Shown here in pieces: positions 6,674-8,118 of a DNA stretch of 8,118 nt. The DNA lies in assembly GCA_030624945.1 (NCBI GenBank), contig JAUXJB010000064.1, forward strand, positions 1 to 8,118, in the 5' to 3' direction. Every line of letters starts with the position of its first letter. Position 1 is the first letter of the stretch. This stretch comes from Deltaproteobacteria bacterium (GTDB lineage Bacteria; Myxococcota_A; UBA9160; SZUA-336). The translations under genes were made by a program, and so were the position numbers. The notes beneath the pieces are model-generated. The model was not told the origin of the DNA and did not search any database. It worked only from the letters and a program-made list of their open reading frames with translations.

Positions 6674-7786
6674 GTGGACGCAGACGCGAATTCGATCCTG
6701 GAGGCCCTGGGCCCGGCGCGCCGCTTCGCGGACCCCGAGGCGCCCCAGGAGGCTCGTATCATGGCCGCCCGGGGTGCGCTGCCGCTGCCCCCGGCTCAGA
6801 TCGCATCCGTTCTGTTTGCCCTCAGCTTCGACGCGGACCCCGAGGTCAAGGAGTTGGCACTCGCCAGCCTGGACAACTTGCCACCCGCGATGCTCGACGC
6901 GGCGCTTGGCGGGGAGGTCCACCCCGCCCTGCTGGGGTTCATGGCGGACAAGCACCGAGACGACGAGACAAAGCTGGAGAAGATCGCCATCAACGCAGCC
7001 ACCTCTGACGAGACGTTCTGCTTCCTCGCGTCTCTCCCCAGCGTCCGGATCGTCGACATCGTCGCCCAGAACCAGGTGCGTCTGCTGCGCTGTCCCCAGC
7101 TGGTCGACACGCTGGGCGAGAACCCGGTAACCGGTCAGGCGACGATCGACCGCATCCTCCACTTCCTGGGCGTCGAGCGCGGCGAGATGGAGGAGCCGCT
7201 GCTGGCGCCCTCGGCGGAGGTGCCGACCCCTCCCCCACCGGTCGACTACGACAAGTCCGCGGAATCGCTGGACCTCGACGATCCCGGCGACTTGCCCGGG
7301 GAACTCACCAACGAGGACGAGGAGGAGTTCGAGGACGACGACGAGGGCGGGGGCGAGGCGAACGAAGAGCGGGCCCAGAACCTCCAGGCGCTGATCCAGG
7401 AAATGAACGTCATGGAGAAGATCAAGCTGGCGCGTTTTGGCAATGCCGAGGCGCGCGGGTTGCTCGTCCGGGAGCGGAACAAGCTGATCGCGACCGCCGC
7501 CATTCGAAGTCCGAAGATCAAGGAGAGCGAGGTCATCAGCTACGCAAAGTCCCGAAATCTGCACGACGAGGTCATCCGCATCATCTCGAACAACCGCGAG
7601 TGGACAAAGAGCTACCCGGTGAAGCTGGCGCTCACCACGAACCCCAAGACCCCTCCTCCAACGGCAATTAAGTTGCTCAACTATCTGACCGATCGAGATC
7701 TGAAGGCGATTATGCGCAGCCGCGACGTACCAGGACCGGTCTCGATGCAAGCACGGCGACTCCTGTCTCGCAAGGGGAGGGTCTAG
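6674..7786 (+). CDS. Uncharacterised two-lobed helical-repeat-like protein upstream of an MglA-like GTPase
   Basis: I cannot give this 370-residue protein a proven function. It has two mostly helical lobes separated by a disordered linker. The N-terminal lobe (about 30-170) reads like degenerate HEAT-type helical pairs, with DPEVKELALASLDNLP (55-70), a repeated 'rate the failure' pattern around NAATSDETFCFLAS (107-120) and AQNQVRLLRCPQLV (131-144). The linker (about 175-235) is Pro-rich, then strongly acidic, with an uninterrupted DE-rich stretch at 214-224. The C-terminal lobe (236-370) contains EKIKLARFGNAEARGLL (248-264), IRSPKIKESEV (277-287), NNREWTKSY (306-314) and TNPKTPP (322-328). 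It has no signal peptide or membrane segment, so it is probably cytoplasmic. Similar proteins occur in delta-type bacteria as conserved hypotheticals (recollection, not searched). The downstream MglA-like ATG abuts its TAG, so an effector or regulator role for that GTPase is a reasonable inference. The GTG start is supported by GGAGGG at 6665. Confidence 0.8.
   Translation: MDADANSILEALGPARRFADPEAPQEARIMAARGALPLPPAQIASVLFALSFDADPEVKELALASLDNLPPAMLDAALGGEVHPALLGFMADKHRDDETKLEKIAINAATSDETFCFLASLPSVRIVDIVAQNQVRLLRCPQLVDTLGENPVTGQATIDRILHFLGVERGEMEEPLLAPSAEVPTPPPPVDYDKSAESLDLDDPGDLPGELTNEDEEEFEDDDEGGGEANEERAQNLQALIQEMNVMEKIKLARFGNAEARGLLVRERNKLIATAAIRSPKIKESEVISYAKSRNLHDEVIRIISNNREWTKSYPVKLALTTNPKTPPPTAIKLLNYLTDRDLKAIMRSRDVPGPVSMQARRLLSRKGRV
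7774..7780 (+). promoter_or_regulatory. Ribosome binding site of the MglA-like gene, inside the upstream gene
   Basis: GGGGAGG lies within the last codons of the upstream gene and ends 6 bases before the ATG at 7787, an optimal spacing. It fixes the start and shows that the MglA-like protein can be initiated strongly by itself as well as by coupling. Confidence 0.75.
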
Positions 7787-8118
7787 ATGGGTGTGCTGAA
7801 CCGCGAGCGGCGGGAGATTTACGCCAAGATCGTCTTCTACGGGCCGAGCGGGGCGGGCAAGACCACGAACGTCGAGTTCATCCATCGCAAGCTCAAGCGC
7901 GAGCATCGCGGCGATCTGAAGGTGACGGAGGTCGCCTCCGACGATAGGACGGCATATGAGTTCCTCGCCGTCACGCTCGGTAACGTTCGCGGATACTCGA
8001 CCTCGATTCACATCTACACAGTGCCGGGCGGAGACGAGAACACAGAGCTGCGCCGCCAGATTCTCGACGGCACCGATGGGATTGTCTTCGTCGCCGATCT
8101 GCGCCCGGATCGTCACGA
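7787..8118 (+). CDS. MglA-like small Ras-family GTPase, N-terminal part (cut by window end)
   Basis: The first 110 residues of a prokaryotic Ras-like GTPase of the MglA family are present and the rest lies beyond the window. Seen directly: the P-loop GPSGAGKTTN (19-28), a switch I region with SDDRTAYEFL (51-60), LGNVRGYSTSIHIYTVPG (64-81) and GIVFVADLRPDR (98-109), all lining up with MglA. MglA proteins act as GTP-controlled switches for cell polarity and motility, usually with an MglB (Roadblock) partner. R54 matches the arginine that MglA uses for intrinsic hydrolysis, but the Gln that normally follows VPG is Gly82 and the following residues (DENTELRR) differ from the usual pattern. The protein may therefore hydrolyse GTP slowly or by another route (inference). 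The ATG follows the upstream TAG with no gap. No mglB is visible. The TKxD/NKxD and later motifs cannot be checked. Confidence 0.9.
   Translation, partial: MGVLNRERREIYAKIVFYGPSGAGKTTNVEFIHRKLKREHRGDLKVTEVASDDRTAYEFLAVTLGNVRGYSTSIHIYTVPGGDENTELRRQILDGTDGIVFVADLRPDRH

Noticed and set aside
7310..7350. Purine-rich GAG/GAC run as a possible DNA repeat
   Set aside because: It simply encodes the acidic linker of the two-lobed protein in frame.
5729..8116. A 795-codon open frame on the minus strand covering the end of the EF-G-like gene, the two-lobed protein and the MglA-like gene
   Set aside because: Its codons lie exactly opposite the sense codons of all three genes, which happen to share one phase. 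Antisense stops would need the sense codons TTA, CTA or TCA, which are rare in GC-rich genes, so the frame stays open by composition. Its translation shows no recognisable motif, whereas the sense proteins match known families.

Overview
The window is GC-rich bacterial chromosome and is almost fully coding: eight protein genes, two cut by the window edges, and no RNA gene, insertion sequence, CRISPR array or phage gene that I can see. The tight cofactor cluster nadC-birA-coaX, an MglA-type Ras-like GTPase, a receiver protein with a long acidic linker and a PP2C phosphatase together suggest a lineage of the former Deltaproteobacteria (Myxococcota, Desulfobacterota or a related phylum). That placement is an inference from gene content and is not proven here.

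Layout. Positions 1-491 (minus strand) hold the N-terminal 163 residues of a PP2C-type Ser/Thr phosphatase. A 186-bp divergent intergenic region (492-677) separates it from a plus-strand response regulator (678-2036) with a canonical receiver domain, about 260 residues of acidic, proline-rich linker and a helical tail built from two related 23-residue repeats. After a 102-bp gap with a plausible sigma70-type promoter comes a compact plus-strand run to the window end. It consists of nadC (NAD synthesis), birA (biotin ligase without a DNA-binding domain, overlapping nadC by 25 nt), coaX (type III pantothenate kinase, 7 nt downstream), an EF-G2-type paralogue of elongation factor G, a two-lobed helical-repeat-like protein of unknown function, and an MglA-like small GTPase that starts on the base after the previous stop codon and runs off the window.

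How the genes may fit together. nadC, birA and coaX each supply or attach a cofactor (NAD, biotin, CoA) and are probably co-transcribed. The last two genes are translationally adjacent, which suggests that the unknown two-lobed protein works with the MglA-like switch. The flanking phosphatase and receiver protein are signalling components. The most unusual points are the GTPase-motif departures (Gly where MglA has its catalytic Gln; Asp where EF-G has the G3 His), the repeat-built C-terminus of the receiver protein, and the uncharacterised two-lobed protein beside the MglA-like gene. The most novel candidate is the pair at 6674-8118, but its function cannot be settled from this window.
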